A DNA stretch of 64,000 nucleotides, taken from NCBI RefSeq assembly GCF_018881815.1, contig NZ_JACVPP010000001.1:555352-619351 (forward strand), given 5' to 3'. This document shows, in pieces, positions 47,457 through 56,013 of the stretch; position 1 is the first letter of the stretch; every line of letters starts with the position of its first letter. The position numbers and the translations under genes were made by a program. This stretch comes from Polynucleobacter sp. MWH-HuK1. Lineage in GTDB: Bacteria; Pseudomonadota; Gammaproteobacteria; Burkholderiales; Burkholderiaceae. A model generated the notes under the pieces. That model did not search any database. It was not told the DNA's origin and saw only the letters and a list, made by a program, of their open reading frames with translations.

Positions 47457-48792
47457 TTACTTCCACCAATTCACCTCTGAGGGTGTAGTTAAGGACTTCG
47501 GTGATGCGTATTTCTACGATCTGACCGATGAGGCTCTCAATGTCTTGATCCGGTGCCGCAAAGTGAATGACACGATTATTTTCAGCACGTCCTTGCAGGT
47601 TAATGCCGTCCTTTGCAAGACCTTCGATCAACACCCGCTCGGTATTGCCAAACATTTTGTGGCTAATCTGATTCGCCTGTCTCTCAACAAGTGCCAGTAA
47701 TGTTTGAAGGCGCTTCAGTTTGACTTCGTAAGGCGTGTCATCATGCAGATTGGCAGCCGGTGTACCTGGGCGCGGACTAAAGATAAAACAGAAGCTATTG
47801 TCAAAATTTAACTCTTCGACCATCTTGAGTAACTTCTCAAAGTCTGCTTCAGTCTCACCCGGAAAGCCCACAATGAAGTCACTCGATAGAGTGAGATCAG
47901 GACGAACTGCACGCATTTTGCGAATGATGCTTTTGAACTCTAATGCGGTATAGCCACGCTTCATCGCTGACAATATAGCATCTGATCCATGTTGGACAGG
48001 GAGGTGTAAGTGGCTTACTAGCTTGGGTACTTTTGCATAGACATCTATGAGGCGCTGGGTAAATTCTTTAGGATGACTAGTGGTAAATCGAATTCTTTCG
48101 ACCCCAGGAATTTCAGCGATGTATTCGATAAGAAGAGCAAAGTCAGCGACGTCTTCGGTATTACCCATCTTGCCTAAGTATGCATTGACGTTTTGACCCA
48201 ACAGAACAATTTCTTTGACGCCTTTGCTGGCAAGTCCGGCTACTTCAGTAAGCACATCGTCAAAAGGCCTAGAAACTTCTTCGCCACGTGTGTAAGGTAC
48301 AACGCAGTAGCTGCAGTATTTAGAGCAACCTTCCATGATTGATACATAGGCTGAGCCGCGCGTTTGTCTGGATGCTGGTAGATGATCAAATTTTTCAATT
48401 TCTGGAAATGAAATATCTACTTGAGAGATGCCGGTTTTCCGTCTCTCTGCAATGAGATCGGAGAGGCGGTGCAATGTTTGAGGACCAAAGACCACATCAA
48501 CATAGGGCGCACGACTGACAATTTGCTGGCCTTCCTGACTTGCAACGCAACCACCAACACCAATCAATAAATTGGGTTTGGTTTTCTTGAGTTCGCGTAG
48601 TCGACCTAAATCTGAAAAAACTTTGTCTTCCGCTTTTTCTCGAATAGAGCAAGTATTCAGAAGGACAACATCGGCATCTTCTGGCCGATCTGTCATGATC
48701 ATGCCTTCATCGGCATGTAATAGGTCAGCCATCTTGCCCGAGTCATACTCGTTCATTTGACAGCCGAAGGTTTTGATATAGAGCTTTTTCAT
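47446..48792 (-). CDS. miaB: tRNA-2-methylthio-N6-dimethylallyladenosine synthase MiaB
   Basis: 448 residues. MiaB is a radical-SAM methylthiotransferase modifying i6A37 of tRNA. The UPF0004 domain (residues 1-120) has [13 protein letters not shown] and [13 protein letters not shown], supplying the auxiliary 4Fe-4S cysteines. The radical-SAM motif is [15 protein letters not shown] near 155, and a C-terminal TRAM domain spans about 378-445. It heads the miaB-ybeY-corC-lnt unit. Confidence 0.96.
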   Translation of the reverse strand: MKKLYIKTFGCQMNEYDSGKMADLLHADEGMIMTDRPEDADVVLLNTCSIREKAEDKVFSDLGRLRELKKTKPNLLIGVGGCVASQEGQQIVSRAPYVDVVFGPQTLHRLSDLIAERRKTGISQVDISFPEIEKFDHLPASRQTRGSAYVSIMEGCSKYCSYCVVPYTRGEEVSRPFDDVLTEVAGLASKGVKEIVLLGQNVNAYLGKMGNTEDVADFALLIEYIAEIPGVERIRFTTSHPKEFTQRLIDVYAKVPKLVSHLHLPVQHGSDAILSAMKRGYTALEFKSIIRKMRAVRPDLTLSSDFIVGFPGETEADFEKLLKMVEELNFDNSFCFIFSPRPGTPAANLHDDTPYEVKLKRLQTLLALVERQANQISHKMFGNTERVLIEGLAKDGINLQGRAENNRVIHFAAPDQDIESLIGQIVEIRITEVLNYTLRGELVEVNVN

Positions 48793-48858
48793 ATGCCGTT
48801 CTCAGGTTTATAGCTGGGGGCGAAGCTCAGATTTTACTGCCTAATAATTGTCGAGACC

Positions 48859-50121
48859 TCAGATGAGTCGATAAGCCAAGATAGCCACGATTGTGGGTGG
48901 AAAAGCGGCGATTAATAAGTAGAGCGCCGAGACCGCACTATTTGGGAAATGTTGTCGCAGGATGGCAATGCCGGCTGGATTGGGCGCATTGGCAATTACG
49001 GTTAGACCGCCACCTGCCACTGCGCCTCCTACTAAGGCAAGCTTGAATTCTGGTGATGTCCCAGTTACCAATGAGCCTAAATAAGTAAGCGCTGCATTAT
49101 CAGTAAAAGCAGTGAGAACTAGACTGCCATAGAACACTGCAGTAGGGCTCATCACCTCAAGAATGGGTTGTAGCCACCAACCTTGTAGTGAACCTAGTAC
49201 AACTAAGCCACCCAAGAAGAAGCCAACCAGCAAAGCTTCCTTCAGAATCAATGGACTTTGATGTTTTGGATAGGCTATGGTGTAGCCAATAAAGAACAAC
49301 AGAATCCAGGTAAAAATAATCGGGTCATGCGCAAAGATGACTACCCCACTCAGGAAAAGTAGGTGCATCAAAACTACCGTGAATGGAATTTTGACTTCTT
49401 TCTTATCCGAATCGGGTTCAATGAGTTGGCGATGAAATAGAAGTGTGACTGCTAGAGCGTTAATAAAAATGGCTATGCAGGACTCAATGCCAAAGTTGGC
49501 AAACATAAACGCTGAACTCCATCCCCAAGTAGAGGCCACCATAAGTACTGGCGGTGCCGCAAAATTGGTCAGTGTTCCACCGATGGAGATATTCACAAAG
49601 AGAACACCAAGCGTTCCAAACATTAGTGTTGTTGAGCATTTATGGCGATAGACCAAATCACGCAGCAGAAATGCTGCTAGGGTCATAGCAGCAGGCTCGG
49701 TAATGAATGAGCCTAAAAGAGGGGTAATAGCCAGCGTTAGAAAATACAAAGCGGGAGCACTCCTTATACGCAATAGATATTGCAACGCTACAGCTAAGGC
49801 ATGCAGAATTTTTGTCGCAAAATACAAAATGGGTTTTGTGCCTGCCACAATCATGATGGCAAAAACAAACATTGGCTCAGTGAAGTTACGTTTATTGAGA
49901 AATTCTTTAGCGGTAGTCAGACCATCATTTAAGGAAATGAAGATAACCAGGATGGCGGCCCAAAAGCCAAAAACAATTTCTACTTCTCCAAGAAGGTGCC
50001 AAAGCCCAGCGTGCCGCGGAGATTTTTTAGCGATGGATTCAAAATAGCCAGTACAGAATGTATGCAAAACTGCAATTGTAAAAATAATGCTTGCGCCAAG
50101 TTCTGTCGGGGTAAAGTTCAT
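48859..50121 (-). CDS. Putative Na+/H+ antiporter-like membrane protein
   Basis: 420 residues with roughly eleven to twelve hydrophobic helices. It resembles the family annotated as putative sodium/proton antiporters (PF07399 type). Distinctive segments are ITPLLGSFITEPAAMTLAAFLLRDLV near residue 133, FVNISIGGTLTNFAAPPVLMVA near 175, and FTDNAALTYLGSLVTGTSP near 345. The repeated acidic/asparagine-containing loops recall the ion transporter superfamily. Transport substrate and direction have not been established for close relatives as far as I know. It is monocistronic in appearance, behind miaB on the minus strand. Confidence 0.75.
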   Translation of the reverse strand: MNFTPTELGASIIFTIAVLHTFCTGYFESIAKKSPRHAGLWHLLGEVEIVFGFWAAILVIFISLNDGLTTAKEFLNKRNFTEPMFVFAIMIVAGTKPILYFATKILHALAVALQYLLRIRSAPALYFLTLAITPLLGSFITEPAAMTLAAFLLRDLVYRHKCSTTLMFGTLGVLFVNISIGGTLTNFAAPPVLMVASTWGWSSAFMFANFGIESCIAIFINALAVTLLFHRQLIEPDSDKKEVKIPFTVVLMHLLFLSGVVIFAHDPIIFTWILLFFIGYTIAYPKHQSPLILKEALLVGFFLGGLVVLGSLQGWWLQPILEVMSPTAVFYGSLVLTAFTDNAALTYLGSLVTGTSPEFKLALVGGAVAGGGLTVIANAPNPAGIAILRQHFPNSAVSALYLLIAAFPPTIVAILAYRLI

Positions 50122-50179
50122 AGCAGAATGGTAACAGTTACTTAATCAAAATGTGACATTGTTAATTTAGGAGATTTTG

Positions 50180-50590
50180 GTGAAATTAAAGATTGGGTAT
50201 CAAGAACTCATTCAGAGTGCAATGACTGAAATTGAGACTTTGCCTCTGGAAAAAGCGCAACAACTATTAACAGACCCTAATGTGGTGTTTGTGGATATTC
50301 GTGATGTTCGTGAATTGGAGCGAGAAGGAATGATTCCTAATGCTTTTCATGCCCCCAGAGGAATGTTGGAGTTTTGGGTTGATCCCGATAGCCCTTATTA
50401 CAAGCCAATTTTCGGTGAGGGTAAGCAGCTTATTTTGTATTGCGCCTCCGCTTGGCGGTCTGCTCTATCTACTCAAACACTACAGAGAATGGGTGTTCCC
50501 AATATTTGTCATCTGGAGGGCGGTTTTAGTGCTTGGAAAAAGGCGCAACTACCGACAGTGGAAAAAGCAAGCAAGGCTCATTCCGGTTAA
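50180..50590 (+). CDS. Rhodanese-like domain protein
   Basis: 136 residues from the GTG at 50180, preferred over the TTG at 50177 and ATG at 50221 because GGAG lies six bases upstream. It is a single rhodanese domain (residues ~25-130) with VFVDIRDVRELEREGMIPNA and the active-site loop ILYCASAWRSALS (cysteine near residue 92). Such proteins bind persulfide sulfur and transfer it to thiol acceptors. The partner is unknown. It precedes an OsmC-family gene by 48 bases, which may be co-transcribed. Confidence 0.85.
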   Translation: MKLKIGYQELIQSAMTEIETLPLEKAQQLLTDPNVVFVDIRDVRELEREGMIPNAFHAPRGMLEFWVDPDSPYYKPIFGEGKQLILYCASAWRSALSTQTLQRMGVPNICHLEGGFSAWKKAQLPTVEKASKAHSG

Positions 50591-50638
50591 AGTCATCTTT
50601 AATAGTACTCAGTTACCAATTATTTATTTAGGATCCTT

Positions 50639-51028
50639 ATGAGAAAAGTTGTGTCACAGTTTGGCGTTGGCCCACTGCAGCAAAAATTGACTGCTGGTGA
50701 TTTACATTTCTTATCGGATGCAGAAACCACTAAGGGTGGCGAAGGAACTGGGCCTAGTCCTCATGAGTATCTTGGTGCCGCATTGGCTGCGTGCACATCA
50801 ATGACTTTGAAAATGTATTCCGGTCGCAAAGCAATGAATTTAGAAAATGCCATTGTCACTGTAGACATAGAGCGCACAGATGATGTTGAAATCTTTTCTC
50901 GTGAGATTCAACTGAAGGGAAATTTAAGTTCTGAAGAAAAAGAGCGCTTATTGGAAATTGCTGATAAGTGCCCGATTCACAAAGCGCTAGCTGGACAAAT
51001 CCAAATAAAAACCCAGCTGGTAAATTAA
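50639..51028 (+). CDS. OsmC family protein
   Basis: 129 residues; the second OsmC-superfamily protein in the window, distinct from that at 18948-19370. It has cysteines in AALAACTSMTLKMYSGRK near residue 44 and in ADKCPIHKALAG near 113, the paired thiols expected of the peroxidase family. A hairpin (CCCAGCT at 51012-51018 with AGCTGGG at 51033-51039) brackets the stop codon. Neighbouring rhodanese suggests a thiol/sulfur or peroxide stress context, by inference only. Confidence 0.83.
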   Translation: MRKVVSQFGVGPLQQKLTAGDLHFLSDAETTKGGEGTGPSPHEYLGAALAACTSMTLKMYSGRKAMNLENAIVTVDIERTDDVEIFSREIQLKGNLSSEEKERLLEIADKCPIHKALAGQIQIKTQLVN

Positions 51029-51078
51029 TACAAGCTGGGCTTGGAATTGCAATCTCTAATCTCAAAAGATCAGAGATT
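51012..51078. terminator. Two stem-loops between convergent genes
   Basis: A 7-bp stem at 51012-51039 surrounds the OsmC stop codon, and a second 7-bp stem (AATCTCT/AGAGATT) lies at 51051-51078, just beyond the end of the convergent lipoprotein gene. T tracts are short, so termination is likely but not certain. Confidence 0.4.
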
Positions 51079-51083
51079 TAATC

Positions 51084-51371
51084 TTAGTTTGGTGCTTTGT
51101 TAGGTTGATTGTTTTTGCCGGCGTTGTAGCCTGCATCGTAATTAGCGCCTTCATTTTTCTTGTAAGCATCATATGCATAGCCAGATGCTGCGCCAACTGC
51201 TGCTCCACCGACTACACCCCATATTGGGTTGCCGTGGAAAATGGCTGTGCCGACACCACCAACAACCGCACCGATGGAGGCGCCTGAGAGTGTGCGTTGC
51301 TCTGTATTACTCATATTAGAGCAACCGGCGATTGCTAAAGTTGCTGCAGTAATTGCGATAATTTTTTTCAT
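51084..51371 (-). CDS. Glycine-zipper lipoprotein
   Basis: 95 residues. A lipoprotein signal is clear: MKKIIAITAATLAIAGCSN with the lipidated cysteine at residue 17. A glycine-zipper repeat (SIGAVVGGVGTAIF, WGVVGGAAVGAASGYAYD) follows, and a soluble tail rich in Asn, Tyr and Lys ends the protein. Such small proteins are usually outer-membrane associated with no defined function. It follows the Rap1a-type gene by 42 bases on the same strand and has its own AAGGAA ribosome site. Confidence 0.8.
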   Translation of the reverse strand: MKKIIAITAATLAIAGCSNMSNTEQRTLSGASIGAVVGGVGTAIFHGNPIWGVVGGAAVGAASGYAYDAYKKNEGANYDAGYNAGKNNQPNKAPN

Positions 51372-51413
51372 ATCAAATTCCTTAAATATTTTGAATTGAT
51401 TAAGCGCTCTGGA

Positions 51414-51776
51414 TTATTTCTTGCCACATGGAAAGCGAGCAGCCAAGAATCCTAAAACTACACCTGCAGCAGGTTTGTCTGCAGTTTGTGGATTTTCTCC
51501 AGCCCATTTAACAAAGTCAGCAATCACGGTATCGCGTTGCGGAGCTGGCTGTTTTACACAAATAAATGGTTTAGCTCGTTGTGGATGACGAGTCATTAAG
51601 TAGGTGTCATAAACACTGGTTGTATAGCCAATACAGAAGCTGCGGGACTCGGGGCTAGCTGGCAATTTACAGACATTGACGAGCTCTTGAGTGCTCAATA
51701 CTTGAATTTTTTCTTCAGCTTGAGCTAGTCCTGAAAACGCGCTAATCGCGGCTAAAGCAAATAAAATTTTTTTCAT
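51414..51776 (-). CDS. Small secreted Rap1a/Tai-like domain protein
   Basis: 120 residues with a cleavable signal peptide (residues 1-20, ending GLAQAEE). The mature part contains three well-spaced cysteines plus one near the end (VCKLPASPES, SFCIGYTTSVYDTYL, FICVKQP, RFPCGKK), consistent with two disulfides. The pattern resembles Rap1a/Tai proteins, a family that includes T6SS immunity proteins but also many stand-alone periplasmic members. No T6SS effector is adjacent, so an immunity role is not supported. It is divergent from amtB. Confidence 0.65.
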   Translation of the reverse strand: MKKILFALAAISAFSGLAQAEEKIQVLSTQELVNVCKLPASPESRSFCIGYTTSVYDTYLMTRHPQRAKPFICVKQPAPQRDTVIADFVKWAGENPQTADKPAAGVVLGFLAARFPCGKK

Positions 51777-51832
51777 GGGTTCTCCCTTAGATGTGTGTAA
51801 AAACGATAATAAACCATAAATACATCTATTTA

Positions 51833-51859
51833 TGCACTAATTAAGTGCAAATCGCACTT
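51833..51859. promoter_or_regulatory. Overlapping double palindrome upstream of amtB
   Basis: TGCACT-N5-AGTGCA (51833-51849) overlaps AAGTGC-N5-GCACTT (51843-51859), giving three alternating half-sites. The first resembles the NtrC consensus TGCACC-N5-GGTGCA. Centres lie ten bases apart, at about -51 and -41 from a start predicted by the -10 at 51880. No sigma54 -24/-12 element was found. Confidence 0.5.
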
Positions 51860-51879
51860 CTTTGGGTTTTTCTATTCCC

Positions 51880-51885
51880 CATAAT
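51880..51885 (+). promoter_or_regulatory. Candidate -10 element for amtB
   Basis: CATAAT, 28 bases before the amtB start. No good -35 is present, which fits an activator-dependent promoter using the palindromes just upstream. Confidence 0.35.
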
Positions 51886-51912
51886 GATGCAAAAAATAAG
51901 AGGGAAAATTTC

Positions 51913-53115
51913 ATGGAAACTTTGAAAACAGGTAGCGATGCTTTATTCATCTTGCTTGGTGCAATCATGGTTCTTGCCATGCATGCAGGCTTTGCATTTT
52001 TAGAGCTGGGAACTGTACGTAAGAAGAACCAGGTAAACGCTTTAGTAAAAATCTTGGTGGACTTTGCAGTCTCAACGATTGCATATTTCTTTATTGGCTA
52101 CAGCATTGCTTATGGTGTGAACTTTTTCTCAGGCGCAGAGTTGCTCGCAGAGAAGAACGGCTATGAGTTAGTGAAGTTTTTCTTCTTGCTCACCTTTGCT
52201 GCAGCTATTCCAGCAATTATTTCTGGTGGCATTGCGGAGCGCGCTAAATTTAATCCTCAGCTTATTGCTACTTTTATCTTGGTAGGTTTTGTGTATCCCT
52301 TCTTCGAAGGAATTGCCTGGAATCAACATTACGGTATTCAGGCTTGGATTAAAGGCCTCACAGGTGAAGAGTTCCATGACTTTGCTGGTTCAGTTGTAGT
52401 GCATGCCGTAGGTGGTTGGATTGCATTACCGGCCGTTATCCTTTTGGGCGCTCGCCGTGGTCGCTATACAAAAGAAGGTCAAATTTCTGCTCATCCACCA
52501 TCAAGCATTCCCTTCTTGGCTTTAGGCGCCTGGATTTTGGCGGTAGGTTGGTTTGGTTTTAACGTGATGAGCGCACAAACAATCGACAAGATTAGCGGCT
52601 TGGTTGCAATGAATTCCTTGATGGCGATGGTTGGTGGCACATTGGCTGCTTGGGTAGTTGGTCGTAATGATCCAGGCTTTACTTATAACGGCCCTCTCGC
52701 TGGTTTGGTTGCAGTTTGTGCTGGCTCAGATTTAATGCATCCTCTTGGCGCTTTATTTGTTGGCCTAGTTGCTGGTGGACTGTTTGTATATATGTTTACC
52801 TTGGTGCAGAACCGCTGGAAGCTGGACGATGTTCTCGGTGTTTGGCCACTGCATGGTCTGTGCGGTTTGTGGGGTGGTCTAGCCGCAGGTATTTTTGGTA
52901 CCAAAGCTTTTGGTGGTCTCGGCGGGATCACTTTTACCGGACAGCTAATTGGTAGCGCCTTAGGCGTAGGTATCGCACTGATCGGTGGTTTTGTCGTGTA
53001 CGGCGCCCTCAAGGCGACCCTAGGTATTCGTATGTCTCAAGAAGAAGAATTTGAAGGTGCTGATTTGAGTGTGCACCGTATTTCTTCAACACCGGATCGC
53101 GAACCTAATTGGTAA
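51913..53115 (+). CDS. amtB: Ammonium transporter Amt
   Basis: 400 residues from the ATG at 51913 (METLKTGSDALFILL), which has an AGAGGGA ribosome site; the frame upstream is regulatory DNA. Amt proteins are homotrimeric channels for ammonium uptake with eleven helices. Conserved features include the phenylalanine gate region, HDFAGSVVVHAVGG near residue 155 with the first pore histidine, and PLHGLCGLWGGLAAGIFG near 315 with the second. No glnK/glnB gene is adjacent, unlike most proteobacterial amtB loci. Confidence 0.93.
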   Translation: METLKTGSDALFILLGAIMVLAMHAGFAFLELGTVRKKNQVNALVKILVDFAVSTIAYFFIGYSIAYGVNFFSGAELLAEKNGYELVKFFFLLTFAAAIPAIISGGIAERAKFNPQLIATFILVGFVYPFFEGIAWNQHYGIQAWIKGLTGEEFHDFAGSVVVHAVGGWIALPAVILLGARRGRYTKEGQISAHPPSSIPFLALGAWILAVGWFGFNVMSAQTIDKISGLVAMNSLMAMVGGTLAAWVVGRNDPGFTYNGPLAGLVAVCAGSDLMHPLGALFVGLVAGGLFVYMFTLVQNRWKLDDVLGVWPLHGLCGLWGGLAAGIFGTKAFGGLGGITFTGQLIGSALGVGIALIGGFVVYGALKATLGIRMSQEEEFEGADLSVHRISSTPDREPNW

Positions 53116-53136
53116 TTGATTTTTAGTGCAAGACTG

Positions 53137-53166
53137 TTCATCTATAGCCTGATTCATACCTATAAT
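53137..53166 (+). promoter_or_regulatory. Promoter predicting a leaderless carbonic anhydrase mRNA
   Basis: A perfect TATAAT (53161-53166) ends five bases before the ATG at 53172, with a weak -35 TTCATC at 53137-53142 (18-base spacer). There is no Shine-Dalgarno sequence, so transcription likely starts at or next to the start codon. Confidence 0.55.
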
Positions 53167-53171
53167 GAGTC

Positions 53172-53696
53172 ATGGCTATATTTGAACTAGACGGAAATGC
53201 CCCTCATTTAGCTGAGGGCGCTTGGGTTGCCGAGAGTGCAGAAGTGATCGGCAAAGTAGAGCTTCATCAAGATGCAAGTATCTGGCCCAAAGTAGTGATC
53301 CGTGGCGATAACGACCTCATTCAAATTGGCGCAGGAAGTAATGTGCAAGATGCATCCGTATTACACACCGATCCTGGCTATCCACTCGTGATTGGTAAGA
53401 ACGTCACTGTTGGACATCAAGTGATGCTGCACGGTTGTCAGATTGGCAACGGCAGTTTGATTGGCATTGGCGCAGTAATTTTGAATGGTGCTAAGATTGG
53501 TAAAAATTGTCTCGTGGGTGCCGGCGCTCTCGTGACCGAAGGAAAAGAGTTTCCGGACGGCTCCATGATTTTGGGAACTCCAGCAAAAGCGGTGAAGGAA
53601 CTCACTGCTGAGCAAATAGCGGGGGTTCATGACATCGCTGGACGTTACGTGAAAAATGCACAGCGTTATGCCAAGACGCTGAAAAAGATTGCCTAA
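53172..53696 (+). CDS. Gamma-class carbonic anhydrase-like hexapeptide protein
   Basis: 174 residues of left-handed beta-helix repeats (YrdA/PaaY/CaiE type). The three zinc histidines are visible as HTDPG near residue 65 and GHQVMLHGC near 83-88. Gamma carbonic anhydrases hydrate CO2, but many YrdA-like relatives have no demonstrated activity. A C-terminal helix (about 150-174) is typical. Transcription seems independent of amtB because a good promoter lies directly before the gene. Confidence 0.88.
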   Translation: MAIFELDGNAPHLAEGAWVAESAEVIGKVELHQDASIWPKVVIRGDNDLIQIGAGSNVQDASVLHTDPGYPLVIGKNVTVGHQVMLHGCQIGNGSLIGIGAVILNGAKIGKNCLVGAGALVTEGKEFPDGSMILGTPAKAVKELTAEQIAGVHDIAGRYVKNAQRYAKTLKKIA

Positions 53697-53712
53697 CTTT
53701 CCCCAATAAATT

Positions 53713-54642
53713 TTGCTCTACGTATTTAATGTAGTTCTACCCGTTTTCTTACTCATACTGATTGGGTATGTTGGTGGGCGCGCTGGCAAGTTAGGCGTTA
53801 ATGCATCAACTGAGTTAAACCGGTTTGTTGTTTGGCTGGCTTTACCTGCACAGCTATTTAACTTCGCCGCTAATAGCGGTTGGCAAACGCTGTGGCAGCC
53901 TGGCTTTATCGCTGCTTTTTTCCTGAGTTGCTTGATTGTCTTTTTCCTGGTGCTTCTAGTGAGTTGGATGCACCGTCGTGACTTAGCTGACGCTAGCTTT
54001 GATGGGCTCAGTGCTTCTTATTCAAATACTGGATATATGGGCATTCCATTGTGCGCACTTGCCCTAGGTCAAGATGGGTTGGCTCCAGCCATTATTTCTA
54101 CTTTTATTGTGTTCGTGATGTTTGCCTTGGCAACAGTATTTATTGAGATTGGCATTCTGTCACACAAGAAGTCACATGAGATTGCCTTAAGTGTTATTAA
54201 ATCCTTATGCACCAATCCATTACTCATAGCTCCAGTCGCCGGTTTGATATGGGCTGCTAGCGAATTGACTTTATATGATCCGGTTGCCCAAGTGATTTCA
54301 TTTTTGGCAGCCGCTTCTACGCCATGTGCTTTAGTTTCAATTGGTTTGTTTCTCATGCAAAAAAGTACTGCTGCTCCAGAAAGAGCGTGGGGTATTAGTT
54401 TGGCAAAGTTAATACTGCAACCCCTAGTTGCTTGGATTATTGCGGATCCAATTTTGGATCTATCTGAATTATGGGTAAGCGCAATTGTGATTTTGAGCGC
54501 GTTGCCCACTGGCACCGGACCTTTTATGTTGGCCCAGTACTACAAGGCAGATGGCAGCATTATTTCGAGAGTGGTTCTCATTACTACCGTAAGCTCATTG
54601 CTTACGCTCTCACTATTTCTGTGGTGGAGCAACGGGGTTTAA
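53713..54642 (+). CDS. AEC family transporter (auxin efflux carrier-like)
   Basis: 309 residues with ten predicted helices in two inverted halves. Bacterial AEC members carry malate, malonate or other organic acids, or are uncharacterised. The N-terminus YVFNVVLPVFLLILIGYVGGRAG and the crossing segments YSNTGYMGIPLCALALG near residue 98 and ALPTGTGPFMLAQYY near 260 are family features. A TTG at 53713 is the only start that includes the whole first helix; no Shine-Dalgarno sequence is seen. It overlaps the convergent isomerase gene by 30 bases. Confidence 0.82.
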   Translation: MLYVFNVVLPVFLLILIGYVGGRAGKLGVNASTELNRFVVWLALPAQLFNFAANSGWQTLWQPGFIAAFFLSCLIVFFLVLLVSWMHRRDLADASFDGLSASYSNTGYMGIPLCALALGQDGLAPAIISTFIVFVMFALATVFIEIGILSHKKSHEIALSVIKSLCTNPLLIAPVAGLIWAASELTLYDPVAQVISFLAAASTPCALVSIGLFLMQKSTAAPERAWGISLAKLILQPLVAWIIADPILDLSELWVSAIVILSALPTGTGPFMLAQYYKADGSIISRVVLITTVSSLLTLSLFLWWSNGV

Positions 54643-55293
54643 TCCTTCAGCATCGATTTGTTTTTCCCAGGATGCATCAATAAAAGCGGGCAACTTCATA
54701 CACTCATGAAAAATCCTCATGAGTGTGGAGTAGGGTGCTACATCTACTTTTGCACTTAGTGCATTAAATAGCTGAGGCACTAAGCAGACATCAATTAAGC
54801 TTGGTTGATCTTCAAAGGCAAATCTACCAACCCTAGAATCATTACTCAATTGTTTTTCAATGCTCTCTAGTCCTACTTTGACCCAGTGCTGGTACCAGTC
54901 ATCTTTCGATTCATTGCTAATGCCGATTTTTTTGATAAGGTAGCGCAATACCCGAATGTTATTAATTGGATGAATGTCGCTGGTGATATCCATCGCAACT
55001 GAGCGTACCCAAGCTCGATCAAACGCAGCTTTGGGAAGAAGTGCCGGCTCAGGCTGAACCTCTTCAAGGTATTCAATAATTGCCAGTGATTGATGAATAC
55101 TTTTCTGACCATCTTCAAATAAAGGCACTAAGCGATTAGGATTTTTGCTGCTATATGAATTACCCATTTGCTCGCCACCATTTTTACTGAGGTGGATTGG
55201 AATGGTTTCGTAGTCCATACCCTTAAGGTTGAGGGCGATACGCACCCGATAGGCTGCAGAGCTACGCCAAAAGCTATATAGCTTGGGGGTCAT
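54613..55293 (-). CDS. maiA: Maleylacetoacetate isomerase (zeta-class GST)
   Basis: 226 residues. MaiA uses glutathione to isomerise maleylacetoacetate to fumarylacetoacetate in tyrosine/homogentisate degradation. The thioredoxin-like domain begins KLYSFWRSSAAYRVRIALNL, with the SSAAYRVRIAL glutathione site of zeta GSTs, and has VPLFEDGQKSIHQSLAIIEYL near residue 55. The C-terminal helical domain contains LIDVCLVPQLFNA near 172. No other homogentisate genes are nearby, so maleylpyruvate isomerase is an alternative. Confidence 0.82.
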   Translation of the reverse strand: MTPKLYSFWRSSAAYRVRIALNLKGMDYETIPIHLSKNGGEQMGNSYSSKNPNRLVPLFEDGQKSIHQSLAIIEYLEEVQPEPALLPKAAFDRAWVRSVAMDITSDIHPINNIRVLRYLIKKIGISNESKDDWYQHWVKVGLESIEKQLSNDSRVGRFAFEDQPSLIDVCLVPQLFNALSAKVDVAPYSTLMRIFHECMKLPAFIDASWEKQIDAEGLNPVAPPQK

Positions 55294-55383
55294 ATCGATG
55301 CCTTATCGGAGTTCATGGCTAACAGTATATTCAGAATCGTCATTCAAGTTAGTACGCAAGCAAAGTGCTTTAGACTCTTTGTT

Positions 55384-56013
55384 ATGGAAGAGATTAGTTT
55401 CTGGATCGGCATCATTGCAACCATGGCCTTTGCGGTCACGGGGGTTTTGGCTATTGCTGATCGCGGTGTTGATCTCTTTGGTGTTCTAGTGCTTGGTTTG
55501 ATTACCGCCATTGGTGGGGGCACTATTCGCGACATTATTTTGGAAGTGCCTACTTTCTGGTCGGACAATCAAATATATGTATGGCTTGCCTTAGGCGCAA
55601 GCGTGCTGACATTTTTCGCAGAATCATTTTTTACCCAACCGCAAATTTATCGTTGGATGTTGTACATCGATGGTTTTGGTGCTGCATTATTTGCAATTCA
55701 GGGTGCGGATAAAGCGTGGAATATGAATTTTGGTTTGCCAGTTGCGCCAGTCATCCTAGGGGTAATAACCGCGATCGGTGGCGGCCTCTTGCGTGATGTG
55801 CTGGCAGGCAGAAAAACGTTAATCATGTCGCATGAGCTCTATGCGATTCCGGTGACCTTGGGTTGTGTTGCTTACGTTTTGGTGCTGAACTTTTTGCCAC
55901 AGTTTGTGGTTGAAGGTTCTGTCATCTGTATGCTCGGAATTTTTGGACTACGCGCAGCCGCTATTTATTGGGATCTGCGCGTGCCTAAAATGTTTATTAC
56001 TAAAACGCGCTAA
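55384..56013 (+). CDS. TRIC/UPF0126 family membrane protein (YadS-like)
   Basis: 209 residues from the ATG at 55384 (MEEISFWIGIIATMAF); the frame upstream lacks family similarity. It consists of two repeats of three helices, each with a glycine-rich kinked motif: GGGTIRDIILEVPTFW near residue 43 and GGGLLRDVLAGRK near 133. Eukaryotic relatives are trimeric intracellular cation channels; bacterial homologues form potassium-permeable trimers, while some members have been linked to glycine transport. The 3' end overlaps the convergent gamma-glutamyltransferase gene by 14 bases. Confidence 0.87.
   Translation: MEEISFWIGIIATMAFAVTGVLAIADRGVDLFGVLVLGLITAIGGGTIRDIILEVPTFWSDNQIYVWLALGASVLTFFAESFFTQPQIYRWMLYIDGFGAALFAIQGADKAWNMNFGLPVAPVILGVITAIGGGLLRDVLAGRKTLIMSHELYAIPVTLGCVAYVLVLNFLPQFVVEGSVICMLGIFGLRAAAIYWDLRVPKMFITKTR

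Noticed and set aside
46192..47700. Long plus-strand open frames opposite corC, ybeY and miaB
   Set aside because: All three minus-strand genes carry full sets of family motifs, so these are shadows.
51840..51912. Sigma54 (-24/-12) promoter for amtB
   Set aside because: No TGGCAC-N5-TTGC-like sequence was found despite the NtrC-like palindrome.
54069..54515. A 148-codon minus-strand open frame inside the AEC transporter gene
   Set aside because: Composition is that of an antisense shadow of a membrane protein; the plus-strand gene is clearly real.
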